DNA of 64,000 nt from Camillea tinctor (GCA_022578605.1 MU394057.1:434001-498000); one strand, 5' to 3'; numbered from the stretch's first letter, positions 1 to 11,761 are shown. A program made the numbers and translations. The notes: a model not told the origin generated them from the sequence alone.

Positions 1-1757
1 TCCCCCCCTTAAAAAAAAACGAAAGAAAAAGGGAGGTGATTGTTGCATGTTGTTACTGACTTGTGAAGATAGATGAGGCGAAACCTTTGTGCCATCGCTG
101 CTCTAAAGGCGGCTTTGAGTGCTTGGGTTATGAGCGTCCTATGCAATGGAGACATACCACTACAACACCTCTACCGACTTCGGATCGCTCATCACCCGAG
201 GCCAAACGACGGCTAGCCCTTGTCTCCACCGGGGCTTCTCCCACACGTCAGATAAACTTGTCCGCTTTCAAAGAAAACGTTTGTATTGCGTTTATGGCCC
301 GGAATTTTGTTTGGAGGTCTTACGGCGCTCTCTGGCTCGACCAAGCAGCTGCAGGCAAGCTCGGGGATCTCTCCCTCCAAGCCATCAATGCTCTCTCGCA
401 GTTGAGCTTCGGCCTTTCCAATAGGATACAGGATGTAGAACTGATGGGTACGACTCTGTATGGGAAATGTTTACGAATCCTGGTCGAGGAATTGGGAAAG
501 GGGCCCCTGATGGCTAGCAAAGGACAAGAACTACTTATTCCGATCCTTTTACTAATGATGCTTGCTGTTAGTCACCCGTCCCCCTTTCAACATACAGAGC
601 TTGTATCCTAATGCACTTTAGTCGATACAAAAAGACAGGACCGCCGCTGTCTTCCACCTGAAGGCCGTTGCCAAAATCTTGCGGTTATGCGGCCCCGAGG
701 AGTTCCAGCAACAACCTTTGAGGAACGCCTTCGAGGCCGCAAGGTGTACACTAGTTCGTAGTCCCTGGATCTGGCTATCTGGGACGAACATTTAGTTGAC
801 AGTATCCAGCTGATCGCGTCCCTGTTCTCCAGAAGACGTTTATTCCTCGAAGACGAACGCTGGCAATCTATACCTTGGGCACTTGCCCCTTCAGAAAAGT
901 CACCACAATCACATCTTGTCGATATATTCCTTGCGATTCCTGGGCTTCTAGAGGACTATCGCCGAATTGACAACTTAGGATTCGATTTAGACGAAGAGTC
1001 GAACAATTCATATAGCTTCCCAAATCAACATGCGATGCTGCATTCATCATTGTGTGATCGAATTTTGGCTCAACTCGAAAAGCTATATCGTTGGCGCTGG
1101 GACTGGCAGTCCAGATACGGCCAACACGTCACTGTAGGTACAACTGGCTGGCGTCCGGACAGTGCTGCCATCAAAGCCCTTGGGTCAAGTGACCATTCCC
1201 GGATGCTAGATCGTTTGCATTTCGACCGACCCGTATACGCCAACGATATAACCCTATACAACGCAACCCTTATGTGGTTACTGTCTCTACTATGGAAGTT
1301 GAAATCTTCCCAAGCAGTATCCATAATTGATGCATGTGCACGACGAGCAGACCCCTTTTCTAGTAATTACCCACAACATCCTAGCCTATATCACCAAGAA
1401 GGAGAAGTTATGATGCCCTCCCAACATATCTCATTCGAGCCGCTTACACGGCCTGGATCATCTGTGTCGATCCGGGATCCTGCGATGGAGATCTGTCAGG
1501 TCTACGAATGGCAGTCGCGACATCACGACCAACACGCGGCATCGGGCGACCAGACCTGTCTTTATCTCTTCCCTATCGGTATGGCGCGCACTGCTCTGGG
1601 TGCCGACTCGGACGGTCAGAGGTGGATCACAACGATGCTGGCCTCGAGCCCAATCACTGCGGGCTATGGAGAGGGAGGCGGTAATGTTGTCGGGTTTAGC
1701 TCTTACATTACGAAGAACGCGCTGGGCCCCGACATTGATAGAGATACTCAGTGCTAG
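1..1757 (+). pseudogene. Zn2Cys6 fungal transcription factor, 5'-truncated and frameshifted
   Basis: The left edge cuts into this gene. From about position 66 the reading frame gives the second half of a Zn2Cys6 binuclear cluster (DEAKPLCHRC, then FECLGY), followed by a regulator body. The first cysteines must lie upstream; 1-65 looks like the end of an intron. A canonical intron at 567-621 (GTTAGT, CTAAT branch, TTAG) joins MMLA to SIQKDRTAAVFHLKAVAK. Around 745-795 the frame must shift by one base: the upstream frame stops at 793 and the downstream frame is closed at about 761, with no room for an intron. After that it stays open to a stop at 1755-1757, passing FLEDERWQSIPWALAPS and RWITTMLASSP, which resemble the acidic C-terminal halves of such regulators. 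I infer a recently inactivated transcription factor; a sequencing indel would be the alternative. Confidence 0.72.
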
Positions 1758-2199
1758 GAAGAATCGCGAGGCGTATGCATCAACCCAAGGTTAACAAGTG
1801 AAGGCGATGCGCTATAGAGAGGCATTGGGTATGGCACGAGAGACCCAGTTTAGAGACCGGCAAACTAACACGGCAAACATGGTGATGGAGACGGAAGATG
1901 ATGGATCTATGAGCAATCGATATTCTCTCAAGGACAGTGTACAACACAAAAAAGGAGTTGAGCCCCGATATTCAGTAACCATTACACATAACACACATAC
2001 GCTCCCATTAGAAACTCCTTTCCTAACCTATATAGATGCACATACATATATAACCTATATATTATATTTTACTCCCGCTCGAACCACATTGGATATCATA
2101 TCAATAAAGCAATACCAACCCCCGCCCACCACTATGACCAAACCCGAAAGCTAGAAGAACGGCTGTGCCTGTCGTTAGACCTGCTCTAACACCGCAAGA
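1758..2199. other. Intergenic, no supported gene
   Basis: Between the broken regulator and the convergent MARVEL gene. A 118-codon frame at 1798-2154 opens with GTG and runs into AT-rich simple sequence (acatacatatataacctata near 2040); it resembles no protein and is probably chance. No repeat or RNA gene is seen. Confidence 0.5.
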
Positions 2200-3308
2200 C
2201 TACTGCGCCGGGAGCTGGTACGGCGGCTGTCCCGGGGCCGGGGTTCCGTGGGGACTGTACGGGTACTGCTGCTGCTGCTGCTGGGGATACCCACCCGCAT
2301 ACCCAGTCTGCTGCTGTTGCTGAGTATACGGATCGTACGGCGGGGCAGCTGGGTTCGGGTTCGGGTTCTGGCCATACTGTTGCTGTTGAGCGTACAGGTT
2401 CGGGTCTACCTGTTGGTACTGTTGTTGTTGTTGTTGCTCCTGGGGCAGGAACGGCTTCTGGTCCTGCACGGGAGCCGCGGCGGTGTTCTGCATCTCGGCG
2501 CCTTTCTCCGCGTCGTGCGCGCCCGCGCCGGTGTACGCGAGCCGGAAGTAGTGGCACACGTACGCGAAGGTCGCGACGAACAGGAGCATGATCAGCGCGC
2601 TGATGCCGGCGATGGCGCTGAGGATCGCGAGCGCGCCGGAGGTGGCTACGCCGACGATGTCGTCGTCGCTGCGGCCGTAGACTAGGGGTCGGGGTTAGTG
2701 GTTTGCTATAGGAATAGAAAGTAGCTATAGCTCTCCCTCTTCTCCCCCCTTTTTTTGAATCTCGAGAGGGACTATCTACTCAAGGCCACGCCAAGTCCAG
2801 CGCGAGGAAAGGCTAAATCGAAAAAGGAGAAGGTAGGAAACTCACCAGTGCAGTGCCCGCTGTTAATCGCGCTTCCGTCACTAGTGCAGCTCGCGTCCAC
2901 AGAAACGGTGAACTTAGACCGCCGGTCCGCCACCGCGGCCATGGACGAGAGCCAGAAGATGATCATGAGCCCGTCGAGGGAGAGCACGGCCCAGGTGTTG
3001 TACCCGGCCCGGCAGGTGGGCACGCGCTCGGTCAGGATGGCGTAGAAGGCGATTATCCACGTGAAAAGGCCCTAGAAGGGGAAAAAAAAAAGAAGGTTAG
3101 TGGGTGAAGGGTTTGGGGATGGGGTTAGGAAGGGAAGGGGAGGACGTACGCAGACGATGGCGAAGCCCAGTGTGTCATAGTACAGCCCGTGCACCCACCA
3201 CCCGGCTAGGGCGACGACGACGAGCGCGAACACGATCTGGAGGACGCGCAGGGCGATGAACCACTTCGGCGTGGGGATGAGGGTTTGGCCCTTTCTTGTC
3301 GGGTCCAT
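2200..3308 (-). CDS. MARVEL-domain membrane protein with Gln-rich cytoplasmic tail
   Basis: Three exons on the minus strand: 3308-3150, 3071-2846 and 2681-2200, joined by GTACGT/CTAG and GTGAGT/CTAG introns. They give 288 residues. Four hydrophobic segments (about 18-40, 54-70, 83-103 and 148-180), short loops and conserved residues such as RVLQIVFALVVVALAGWWV and GYNTWAVLSLDG fit the MARVEL family of fungal membrane-apposition proteins, probably in plasma membrane or endomembranes. The second extracellular loop holds a cysteine pair (DASCTSDG, SGHCTV). The last third of the protein is a disordered tail with several runs of 4-6 glutamines and PYDPY/PYSPHG units; such tails are frequent in this family. 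The start is the first Met, just before PKWFIALR. Frame and splice sites are consistent throughout; the precise role is not known. Confidence 0.85.
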
Positions 3309-4430
3309 CTTGGCGGTTATAGATGCGCGATGATCGGTCGGAAGTAGTACTTGTATAAGTTTCGTAGGCGTATCGGGAGTTGTTCACGATGGTCTTCTCC
3401 CACTTCTTCGGTCTTAATCGTTTAGTCCAGGTTTTCTTTCTATTTCCTTCCCGGTTTATATTTTCTCCCTTGTATTCTTGGGGTGGGCTTGACAGTAAAT
3501 GGGAAAAAATCCGTACGTACAGAAACCCATACGGGGAGGGGCGAGAAGGCCATCACTCTTTTTTTATATCTGGGTGCCGAGACTCTCGCTCAGCGAGACG
3601 ACCCGCAATGCCATCATATTCCGTCCGCTCCCCTTGCCTATCTCTCTCTTTTACCTATCTACATCCATGCTACAGGGCTGCCATAAACATCGTCCCCCTT
3701 CCCAATATGGACGGAGGCCTTAAGCTAGTCACGAAAAAGCTAGGCTTGCCTCCCTTCCTCGGTCTAGACTCAGAGCTCATATGCTTAAATCGTGGGATTT
3801 GGTTGGTGTATCCCACCCTCCCCGGCCTCAGCCGCACTTTAAGTGCTTTAAGCTATGCGATCCAGCTTTCCTGGTGTTCTTCCCGTCTGGAGCCTCTCTG
3901 CGCTAGCAGACTATCGAAAAAGCCCACCGCCCCGATCGAGTGCTCTTGGCTTAGACCAGCCACTTATAGCGCAAGAACAAGCGAGTCTGCAGCATTTTGG
4001 GTCAGGCTCTTTGGGTAATGGTCTGCTTGGCAGGGCGGATTTTTGTTGTTCTTTTTCTTTTTTTTCTTTTTTCTTTTACCGTACAAGTGGCCATGTACGA
4101 CATTAATAAGCTCAGATGGGCAGAGGCGTCCATGGTCTTTTTTCTATGACAAAGGGGGGGCGGAGAAGAAAACTCACCTATATATGCAGGCTTAGCTTTC
4201 CCACCAACATAGTTAGGCTCGTATGAATGATGCGCGACTACGGAGGCGTGGAGGAAGATTCAGCCGACGAAAAAGTAAGCATGTACTGAGCCAAGCTGAA
4301 TACGGCATGGCGATGTGGTTTGCTACCTGCCTGGTAGGAGAGGGTAGACGAGAGCATGACCTCTAAAGATATTAATCAAATCTGTTATGATTGGATGCTG
4401 TGCTAACGTGTATACACTTTTCTTTTTACC
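3309..4430. other. Promoter-side intergenic region
   Basis: Upstream of the minus-strand MARVEL gene. It holds pyrimidine-rich stretches (3420-3480, 4048-4080) and a 212-codon frame at 3380-4018 with no family resemblance or codon bias, which I regard as chance. No RNA gene or transposon end was found. Confidence 0.45.
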
Positions 4431-4699
4431 CCCTCCTTATTTGTCGCCACAGTGTATGAAATTGTAGGCACGCATATAATCGCTAAGAGAAGTTTTCGGC
4501 AAGATCTTTGTCGTTTGAAAAAATAAACATGTTGCAGTTCGTATCTTGCTAGTTGAGGACTTCCTTAGACATTCTGTCGGGAAACTACCCCAAGATATGG
4601 AATTTACCATCGATAAAGAAATCTTCTGCCATCTGCAACCTATTTCAAGGAGTTGAAGAACGAGTTTTGTTCGATGGCCCAAGAACAGGTTGGGCTGGC

Positions 4700-5250
4700 A
4701 ATTAATCATGGTCGGAAGGTATGTTTAATAATTGGTATTTCCATACGTCTCGCTGACTATGGATTAGCTTGTGGATGATATATCATCTCACCTCGATTTA
4801 CCAAGCGCCGCGATGACTGAATATATTTCACAGAGTCATGAAGAAATGTGTCGTTTTGTAGGACTCTACGATAGCGAGTACTAAAAAGTTGCCATCGTCC
4901 TTAAGAGCATAATAGACCAAGGATCGTGGCTTAATGAAAAGCAGAGACGAGAGCTTGAAGGCTCATTAGCATTTGCGAGAATGGACACACGATTACCACG
5001 CATCGAGGATGCATACAAGAACACATGTGAATGGATTTTAAGAACTCCACAATATCTCGACGGAACACCATCAGACGACGCTGTTGTGGGCTGTTAAACA
5101 GGGGAACAAAACTATTGCCCAAATGCTAATTGAGTATGAATCTGATATTAATCACATAGATCATTCTGGTCAGACGCCACTGCTGTTAGCAACGAGATAA
5201 AAGCGCGATGTCATTGTCCAACTGCTAAAATGCGTGACACCGCAGCGGCG
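4700..5250 (+). pseudogene. Relic of an NLR-like (linker plus ankyrin) fungal protein
   Basis: Conceptual translation across stops and frameshifts gives EMCRFVGLYDSEY, KKVAIVLKSIIDQG, ELEGSLAFARMDTRLPRIED, AYKNTCEWILRTPQYLDG, then LLWAVKQGNKTIAQMLIEYE and NHIDHSGQTPLLLATR. The first part resembles the linker that precedes NACHT domains in fungal STAND/NLR-like proteins; the second is an ankyrin repeat. The NACHT domain expected between them is absent, so a large deletion is inferred. Multiple in-frame stops (4882, 5095, 5199) show it is dead. Domain assignment rests on motif memory, not on a search. Confidence 0.6.
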
Positions 5251-5349
5251 GGAAGAGACATGGTCCCGGGAGACGGTTAAAGAGCACAATTGCGCATGAT
5301 GTGAGCCTTCTCAAAGACGGACTTCAACGCACGACAAAGTCACTACTAC

Positions 5350-6880
5350 TCAAAATCTCATAACGGGATCATATGTGCCTGAAATATCAATCAGACTACT
5401 CTCATATTTGGGGGATTCATCTGTTAAACGTTCTGAAAGTTGGGGATCCTATGAAGGGTTTACAATGGGAACCGACTCCAAAAACCAATTGATTGATTTC
5501 AGGGCCACAACGAATGACACACATGGGGACATCAAAACAATTTGTTCGCGCTCATCGGACATTCTTCCACGAATACGAGTTTGCTGATGACTTAGCCAGC
5601 AAGTTCCCTCCAGAACAACTAGATTTCTCCACTCTTGAGAGGATACATGAGGTGCTTCTTGGACTTCTCAAGGCTTTCGCTATTAAAGATGGCTATGTCG
5701 CCAACTCAGATGCATCGAGATGTTATGTATTATGTTCATAAGATCCGAAAGTAAGTTTGGGTTATTGCGTTACCTTGGTCATATTTATCAAATTGATACT
5801 AGTCTGGGTAATTTTATGTCATATCACTCGTCTTTACTCGGAGAACTATGGCTGCTGCCAAAGTAAACCTCCCAGCCCACGAATCTACAGTCGTGATAAA
5901 ATGCCGTTGGGAGATCTTACGGGCATCCAGGATAGCCATTATTTGGGAAACAACAACTTTCCAGGGACGTATTCCATAGATAATACCTGGGACGTTCTAA
6001 AAAGTGGCGAAGGGCTTGACGCAAGCAATCTCCCCGACGTCGGAACTTACAGGGGAACCTCTAGAAATGAAGATCATGATGAAGGTGATGACGAAGAAGA
6101 AGATATATATAGTCTCCGTTCATATATGGATTACAGACATACATGCCCAGCTTACGAATAGCTACTCGGAAGTTTGCATAAAGAGGTTCTTCTGACCTCA
6201 GCACATCACAACGTCACAGAGGGCATAAAACTAAGCATCGTCAATTCTTTACCGTCATCCAATGAGATCAACAGGAAGAGATCTGCGGAAGTATATAAAA
6301 TAACATTCGAGATCAAATGGGACCCCCTAGCTTATATTAAGGAGCAAGAGTGTGAAGAGCCAGGCGATGTAGTTGAGATAGCCGTTACACTGACTGGATC
6401 TGCCAAAAATGCACAAGCACTTACTTGTGCACAATACATGCGCCAGACGTGGCCTTCAACCGGAGAGCACATCATTCAACTTGTAAAAGATGTTGTTCGC
6501 AGTGAGAATGATCATAAACATACATGTAACATTTTCTCACGCTTGGTATGATCTTGACACTATACTAATTGTGTAACACTAGGCACACTGGCTGGCAACA
6601 CGGAGCTTACTGCATGGATACATCGATCAGAATTTATGGTGGAGGTTCGCAGAACTAACTGTTCCCTCGCTGAGATCGGCGAACAGCTTGCATGGCCCGG
6701 TGCAGCTCTTCGGTCCTCTCCGTACGAACATGGGGTCGCTTTCCCCACGCCATGCATCAACTTGGATACTGCTACTCAACGTTCGATTTCAGCGACTGGT
6801 TTTTGCAAGATCGATTTTGCTATAGAGAGGGAAGAGGCATGTTGATCCGTCTAATGGTCAATGTTCATTAAGGGAGTTTG
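5350..6880 (+). pseudogene. Relic of a lineage-specific fungal protein, family unassigned
   Basis: Protein-like segments run through all three frames: RTFFHEYEFADDLASKFPPE, LDFSTLERIHEVLLGLLKAF, then after a one-base shift MHRDVMYYVHKIRK. Further on come RKRSAEVYKITFEIKWDPLA, LTGSAKNAQALTCAQYMRQT and IGEQLAWPGAALRSSPYEHG. They resemble uncharacterised proteins of filamentous ascomycetes that often occur beside ankyrin/NACHT genes. At least one frameshift (near 5710), stops at 5739 and 6159, and sequence loss near 6840 mean no intact product. An acidic stretch (DEGDDEEED) lies near 6090. Function unknown. Confidence 0.5.
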
Positions 6881-7059
6881 TACATTGATCACGCCCTTAA
6901 AACGCATAGAGAACTTACTACTTTGGCATATGTCAGTCAACGATGACGAAAGCTGTATTCGTTAGGATTATCTTCTAAGCGACAGCCTAGTCGTGGGTGG
7001 CAGCACGACTTAGCAGCTACAACTAGCCAAAAATTCGAAAGAACCACAGATCGCGTGAT

Positions 7060-7667
7060 AGAATACACATATCGCGTAAGAGATATTCCACTGGAGTACA
7101 CTGCACATGACGTCAAATTAGTCCTAAAGAAAATATATCGTATTTCGGGGAGAAGATCAAGAAACAGGTTTGATGATCAAGACATTGGCTATTGATACTC
7201 TTCGTCAACGCCAGCACGCTACTATCAGCTTCAAGCTTACTCCAGAAAATATTAAGCCTGGAACCTCGTTAACATTGGACTTGCCAGAATGCAATGACAT
7301 CGGGCTCTCGAAAAGGCAAAAGATGACTGTTGACAGTCAATTCACTGGATTCGCCGTCTTGGATTCGCCTTTCCCAGATAAACATGCTGTAGAGTACGTG
7401 AGTATACACCCATTCTCATTTCTAACTAATGAATCTAGTATTGTCGCGATCTCAGGCCCCGGCAGTCATGCATACGGATCCCCTAAGGAGCGTGGTGGTG
7501 CACACATGTGGCTCTCTGATTCCTTGCCATTTGATCTCCAAACAGCGAGAATTATCACATATGGCTATGACTCAGGTCATGCTAAGAAGGACAGCTTTCA
7601 AAGTCAGGATGATCTCGCAGATCTATCACTGTCGGCGGCAGAACCAGAAAACCACATGATTATATAA
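7060..7667 (+). pseudogene. N-terminal remnant of a SesB-like alpha/beta-hydrolase effector
   Basis: The frame from 7170 gives LRQRQHATISFKLTP, MTVDSQFTGFAVLDSPFPDK, then a GTGAGT...CTAAC...TCTAG intron at about 7398-7439, then IVAISGPGSHAYGSPKERGG and AHMWLSDSLPFDLQTARIIT. The block (glycine-rich IVAxxGxGxHAxGSxKERGG, HMWLxDSLPxDL, RIxTYGYDS) is characteristic of the SesB-like serine-hydrolase domains at the N-terminus of fungal NLR-like proteins. The catalytic GxSxG serine loop is not reached: the frame ends at 7667 and the sequence beyond (7670-8160) decays with many stops. Together with the ankyrin piece at 4.7-5.2 kb it suggests that one or two NLR-like genes were broken up here. Confidence 0.6.
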
Positions 7668-8395
7668 GCGGATGCCAAGAAGGACGTATTCAGCTATAAA
7701 AATATTGCAACTATATCCATCAAAAATCAAGGACTCCCACATCCCGGTATCCACTTTCTGTTAGCCTTCGTACTAGCGGTAGTGAATTGAAATCCAAGGG
7801 GTTCGATTAGTTGCCTAGATAAATATTCAGGGTGTACAACAAGGTATTCAGCTCCATAAAGGTTAAGGCTGTTAATGCGTGCTTCCCGCAAAGCGCATTT
7901 GCCCCTGAATGATTATCGCGACTATGAAATCTAAATCTTCACAATATATCGAAAGCCTTAGGCTATGAATCCAGATTGTATATTCATCTCGTAAATGAAG
8001 AATTCAAGAACGGAAATCGACGCTATAATCGAACAAGTGTTAGGACCAATATGCAGTCGTGTTGATGCCACGATCCTAGAATGGTTACTTGATTTCTACA
8101 CCGATTCTTACTATCACTATTTGGATTGACGAATGGCTGAGTACGTATTAATAATCAAGATTTAAAAAGGAAAGAGGAATTTCTAAAATTGGCAGATCAC
8201 TACTTGCCGAGGTGTTAATATGCGTAAATTCAGGGTCCATAAACCAGATACAAGTAACCCCCCCTTTTTTTTCATGCTATACTTAGTAAGTGCCTTATAT
8301 TCTTCCAGTTTCCTGATCGAACCGTCCCAAGAGTTCCAATCTCCACGTAAAAAAAAAAAAAGACCTTTACACTGGAGACACTTTGTTCTGCGAGG

Positions 8396-8945
8396 TTATG
8401 CAAGACTACAGTGTGGTAGACTAAGGTTTCCCCCCTCAGGAGTAGAGGCAGTAGCAGCAGCAACAGTAGCGCCCTCTTGATCGTGTGCTACTACTTCAAT
8501 TTCGACACGCATATCATCTTCGCCCAGGCGTGAAACCCCAACACATGTCCATATGGGTTGGTGGTCTGGCATGTACTTCTTGAAATTTCGAACCATGGCG
8601 TCTAAGGCTTCGTTGTTGATAGGCACGTGATAAGAGTTGACGCGGTAAACTTGGGACCAACCCTTGCCACCCGCATTTTTGAGATTGATCTCGACATTTT
8701 TGAAAGCCTGGTCGATCTGGGCGTTGATCTCCTTGAAGAACTCCCCTGTAATTGGATCCCAGCCGCCTACGTATGGATTTCTTCAGCGTCAGGCCGTGTT
8801 GATTAGAAATGTTCTATTCTGGTTCACACTTACCCTGCCCCGCGCATTCGATTCGGTCACCAACTCGGACTGCCTGGCTATACCAGAACCTATCTCTCTT
8901 CTCGACACCCTGGCCTTCGTAATGATAGTACTTAAGGTGCGACAT
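8396..8945 (-). CDS. RidA/YjgF-family protein (reactive-intermediate deaminase-like)
   Basis: Two exons: 8945-8834 and 8766-8396, with a GTAAGT...GTAG intron. The product is 160 residues. It opens MSHLKYYHYEGQGVEKRDRF and continues YSQAVRVGDRIECAGQGGWD, NAQIDQAFKNVEINLKNAGG, and WSQVYRVNSYHVPINNEA, then MRVEIEVVAHDQEGA, the standard order of a RidA/YjgF trimer subunit (oligomer-forming chorismate-mutase-like fold). Family members hydrolyse enamine/imine intermediates released by PLP enzymes, but this fungal branch is often annotated only as L-PSP endoribonuclease-like. The last 20 or so residues after the beta strand are an unusual Ala/Thr/Ser-rich extension (ATVAAATASTPEGG). The arginine expected in the last strands is replaced in this subgroup, so activity is not certain. 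The gene stands alone among relics yet is intact. Confidence 0.82.
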
Positions 8946-9095
8946 TATGCTGTTTGATAGCGATCTTGGCAACTAGGCTTACGAACGAGAGCCAAGAGAC
9001 CGGGAGGATTCTTGAGCAATGTAGGATATAGAGGGCCACTCCGGGGCGGAGTCGGCGACTTTTCCTAATAAATATTCGAGGGAGCTACCGGTAGT

Positions 9096-9374
9096 TTATC
9101 GGGGTTCGCTTTCGCCCCGATCTCTTTTAGTATACACTAGGTTAGGCAACTTGGTGTTGGTGGAGCCACCCAAGTGTATGCAAATCACGGCATTGTCTCC
9201 AAATTTGACACCACTAGCCTCGGCTGCGTGCCGGAGTCTTCTTTCAAGGCGAACAACCCGCCGCATGTGGTATTTCCCCTGGTGCGTGGCTGGGTTAACT
9301 GCCGTTGAGGCTCCATCTGTCCTCACAACTACATCGATACTTCTAGACTTTCCTAAAACTAACACACCAGACAT
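9096..9374 (-). CDS. Unrecognised 92-codon reading frame
   Basis: An ATG-started frame with somewhat higher GC than its AT-rich surroundings. It is basic in the middle (RRVVRLERRLRHAAEA) and ends in KRDRGESEPR. I do not recognise a family. It lies about 150 bp upstream of the RidA start on the same strand and shares no operon logic. It may be a fragment of a larger decayed gene. Confidence 0.2.
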   Translation of the reverse strand: MSGVLVLGKSRSIDVVVRTDGASTAVNPATHQGKYHMRRVVRLERRLRHAAEASGVKFGDNAVICIHLGGSTNTKLPNLVYTKRDRGESEPR

Positions 9375-9384
9375 ATCTAGATAA

Positions 9385-10731
9385 GTTATGTAGTAATGTA
9401 AATGCGATTGGGCTTTATGTAATCAATCCACTCGTGATAATAACTTGCTTCTTAGTACTTACCGGCATGAGCCCTCGAATACTATCCAGGTTGAGCTATC
9501 CTATAAACTCCAAGACGAAAGCTTTATACTTATGGTATCCAATAAGCACCATTAAACGTGCGAAGCATTATATGATAAAAAGGCGGTGCAAGCCAGACCA
9601 CTAGCATCTAGGTTTATGTTAGAAGTGGTTGACAAGGATAAAGCTCAAGTCAATACACTAAGTAAGGTGTAAATTCCCTGCTCAAGGTTAAGGGGTAGTA
9701 CACGTATTCGTACAATACATACTTGATCTACCTAGAACTAGTCACACAAACTTTAAATAAGTGGAACTATCTCTATAAATTAACATTGACTGCCAGTCCG
9801 GACCGGGAATCGTTCATCCAATAAACTAGGTATTGTTTAGATCAATGAACGCGACAGCCCTTTAGAAACTATATTGCGATTATACAGGGGTGTTTCTCCC
9901 ACATTCCTTTAGAGTATTTTTATATTTCTAGATAATATACACAATTGATCTATCAACTCTTATTGTTCTTGTTGTTGTCGCATGATAGAGATGTTGAAAA
10001 TTTTTTGATCCTTGCAGATCTTCTAGTATACTCTAGATATAGTATGTAGCTTGAGCGGAATTTATCCAGTACTTACAATAGCCAGGTTAGTTGGACAGTG
10101 GAAACACGAGATATCGTGCTTGGCATTACAGTTGCATCCTTGTCTCTTGTCCACGACTATGCCAAAGATCGTCACTTTTCAACTTTGTCTCTTCCAGGAC
10201 AAGGTCCGGTCCCGTAGAATACGGTATACCGGCCGACCGTGAAGTGATAAAGTAGCGCCGGCGTGCGTAATCGCGATACCATCCACCCCCACATCCCGGC
10301 CACGAGAAGCCGCGAAGCCTTGCTCATTTAGGTAAACTTGATGCAATAGGGAAGGTAGTTTGGAAACACCTCTATCATTATTGGCTGTTCTCTAAGGGAA
10401 AAAAGGATTCTCGCTTTAAATTACCAGAGAGCCCCTGTTTACGGGTGAGTCGTCAGCCGTGGGGCGGCAGTGAAACGTGGAACATAGACCGATGGATAGT
10501 GAATATCAATTGTTTGTATTGATGAGTATTGATAGGTATCGACAGGATCGAGAAAATTGTGGTTGAATATAAATGGACGCGGATCCTCGAAGGGATGATG
10601 GAGAGCCTTAACCTCCAAGCATCCTTCAGGAGCCCGACATTCATTAGTGCGCTCTCTTTCATTCTTTCATAGACCAGTCTCTCTTTGGAAACCAATACAC
10701 ACGAACGAGAAGATACTCGTCGAAAAACGAA
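9385..10731. other. AT-rich intergenic region
   Basis: Strongly AT-rich with scattered stops in all frames (for example 9400-10050). No protein-like segment, tRNA or terminal repeat found. The last 250 bp (10490-10731) are the likely promoter and 5' leader of the intradiol dioxygenase gene. Confidence 0.5.
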
Positions 10732-11761
10732 ATGCAGATCTCTTTACTTGCTATGGGCGCTGCCCTCCTCTCGGGTGTTGTTGCCCACCCACACCACGAT
10801 GATATGTCCCCTGCGGAGCTATCTCGCCGGGCCGGGCTCTCCAAGCGTTGCGCCTCGTCCGCCGGTGCTATGAGCCGACGCCGCTGGGCGGAGCGTAACC
10901 AGAAGCGCGCCACCTCCGGCAACACCACCTTCAGCGTCACAACTGAAGCACCGTACTACGATGCACTCCAAAACAACACTTGTATTCTGACGGAGGAGGT
11001 GACGGCTGGACCTTATGTGTGGCCACAGAGCCAAACGCTACGCCAGGACATTACCGAAGGCCAGCCTGGTATTCCTATGATTCTTGACATCGGTGTCATG
11101 GATATGGAGACTTGCGAGCCCTTGCCGGATGTCCTCGTGGATATATGGTACTGCAACGCTACTGGTTCGTACAGTTCGTTCACTGGACGCAGCCCAAATA
11201 CTCCATTCGAGGAGCTCTTGAAGGAGCTGAACATGACGATTGGCCCTGATCTTGATCTTCACACCGATGACACCACCTTCTTGCGCGGAATGGTAAGACC
11301 CCCTTTGATTATTTCCTTATCCTTAGGGTAATTTTAACTAACACCCGCTGAAATAGTGGCCAACTAATGACAACGGTATCACTGAGTTTACCGGTATTGT
11401 TCCCGGATTCTACGTTGAGCGCACTATCCACATCCACGTCCAGGTTCATGAGAACTACGTGATCCGCGGCAACGGCACCATTGCCAGCTCCAACACGATC
11501 TCGACCGGCCAGATCTTCCTTGCCGAGGACTTGAGCGCCCAGCTGATGGCTCTCGAGCCCTACGTCGGCCACACTGAGATCAACCGGACCACCAACAGTA
11601 TCGACTCCATCTTCCAGGGAGAGACCGTGAACGGCTGGGACCCGATCATCTCGGTCGTGCCCATGGACGGCGAGAACGTTGAGAACGGCATCATCGGCTA
11701 CATCACCATTGGTGTGGACTCGGCCGCTAAGCGCAAGCTGAAGCGCTCGCTTGAGCACTAA
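10732..11761 (+). CDS. Secreted intradiol ring-cleavage dioxygenase-like protein
   Basis: Two exons, 10732-11292 and 11357-11761, with a GTAAGA...ACTAAC...ATAG intron, encode 321 residues. An N-terminal signal peptide (about 1-18, ending VVAHP) is followed by a basic region with likely processing sites (LSKRC, RRRW, QKRA). The catalytic domain shows the Fe(III) ligands of intradiol dioxygenases: Tyr147 (CNATGSYSSF), Tyr206 in PGFYVERTIHIHVQVH, and His212/His214 of the HIH motif. GPYVWPQSQTLRQDI is the conserved segment ahead of the beta-sandwich. Family enzymes split catechol or hydroxyquinol rings between the two hydroxyls. The secreted fungal branch is thought to act on lignin-derived or polyphenolic aromatics. 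Its neighbour at 13.9 kb is a secreted cellulolytic monooxygenase, consistent with plant-matter attack, though they are not an operon. Confidence 0.9.

Noticed and set aside
1798..2154. 118-codon frame with GTG start
   Set aside because: Runs into AT-rich simple sequence and shows no protein-like pattern.
2186..2685. Several long frames overlapping the Gln-rich tail of the MARVEL protein
   Set aside because: They are other-frame readings of the CAG/CAA-rich exon (Leu and Val runs) and not independent genes.
3380..4018. 212-codon frame upstream of the MARVEL gene
   Set aside because: Composition is random, it has no domain, and it lies where the promoter should be.
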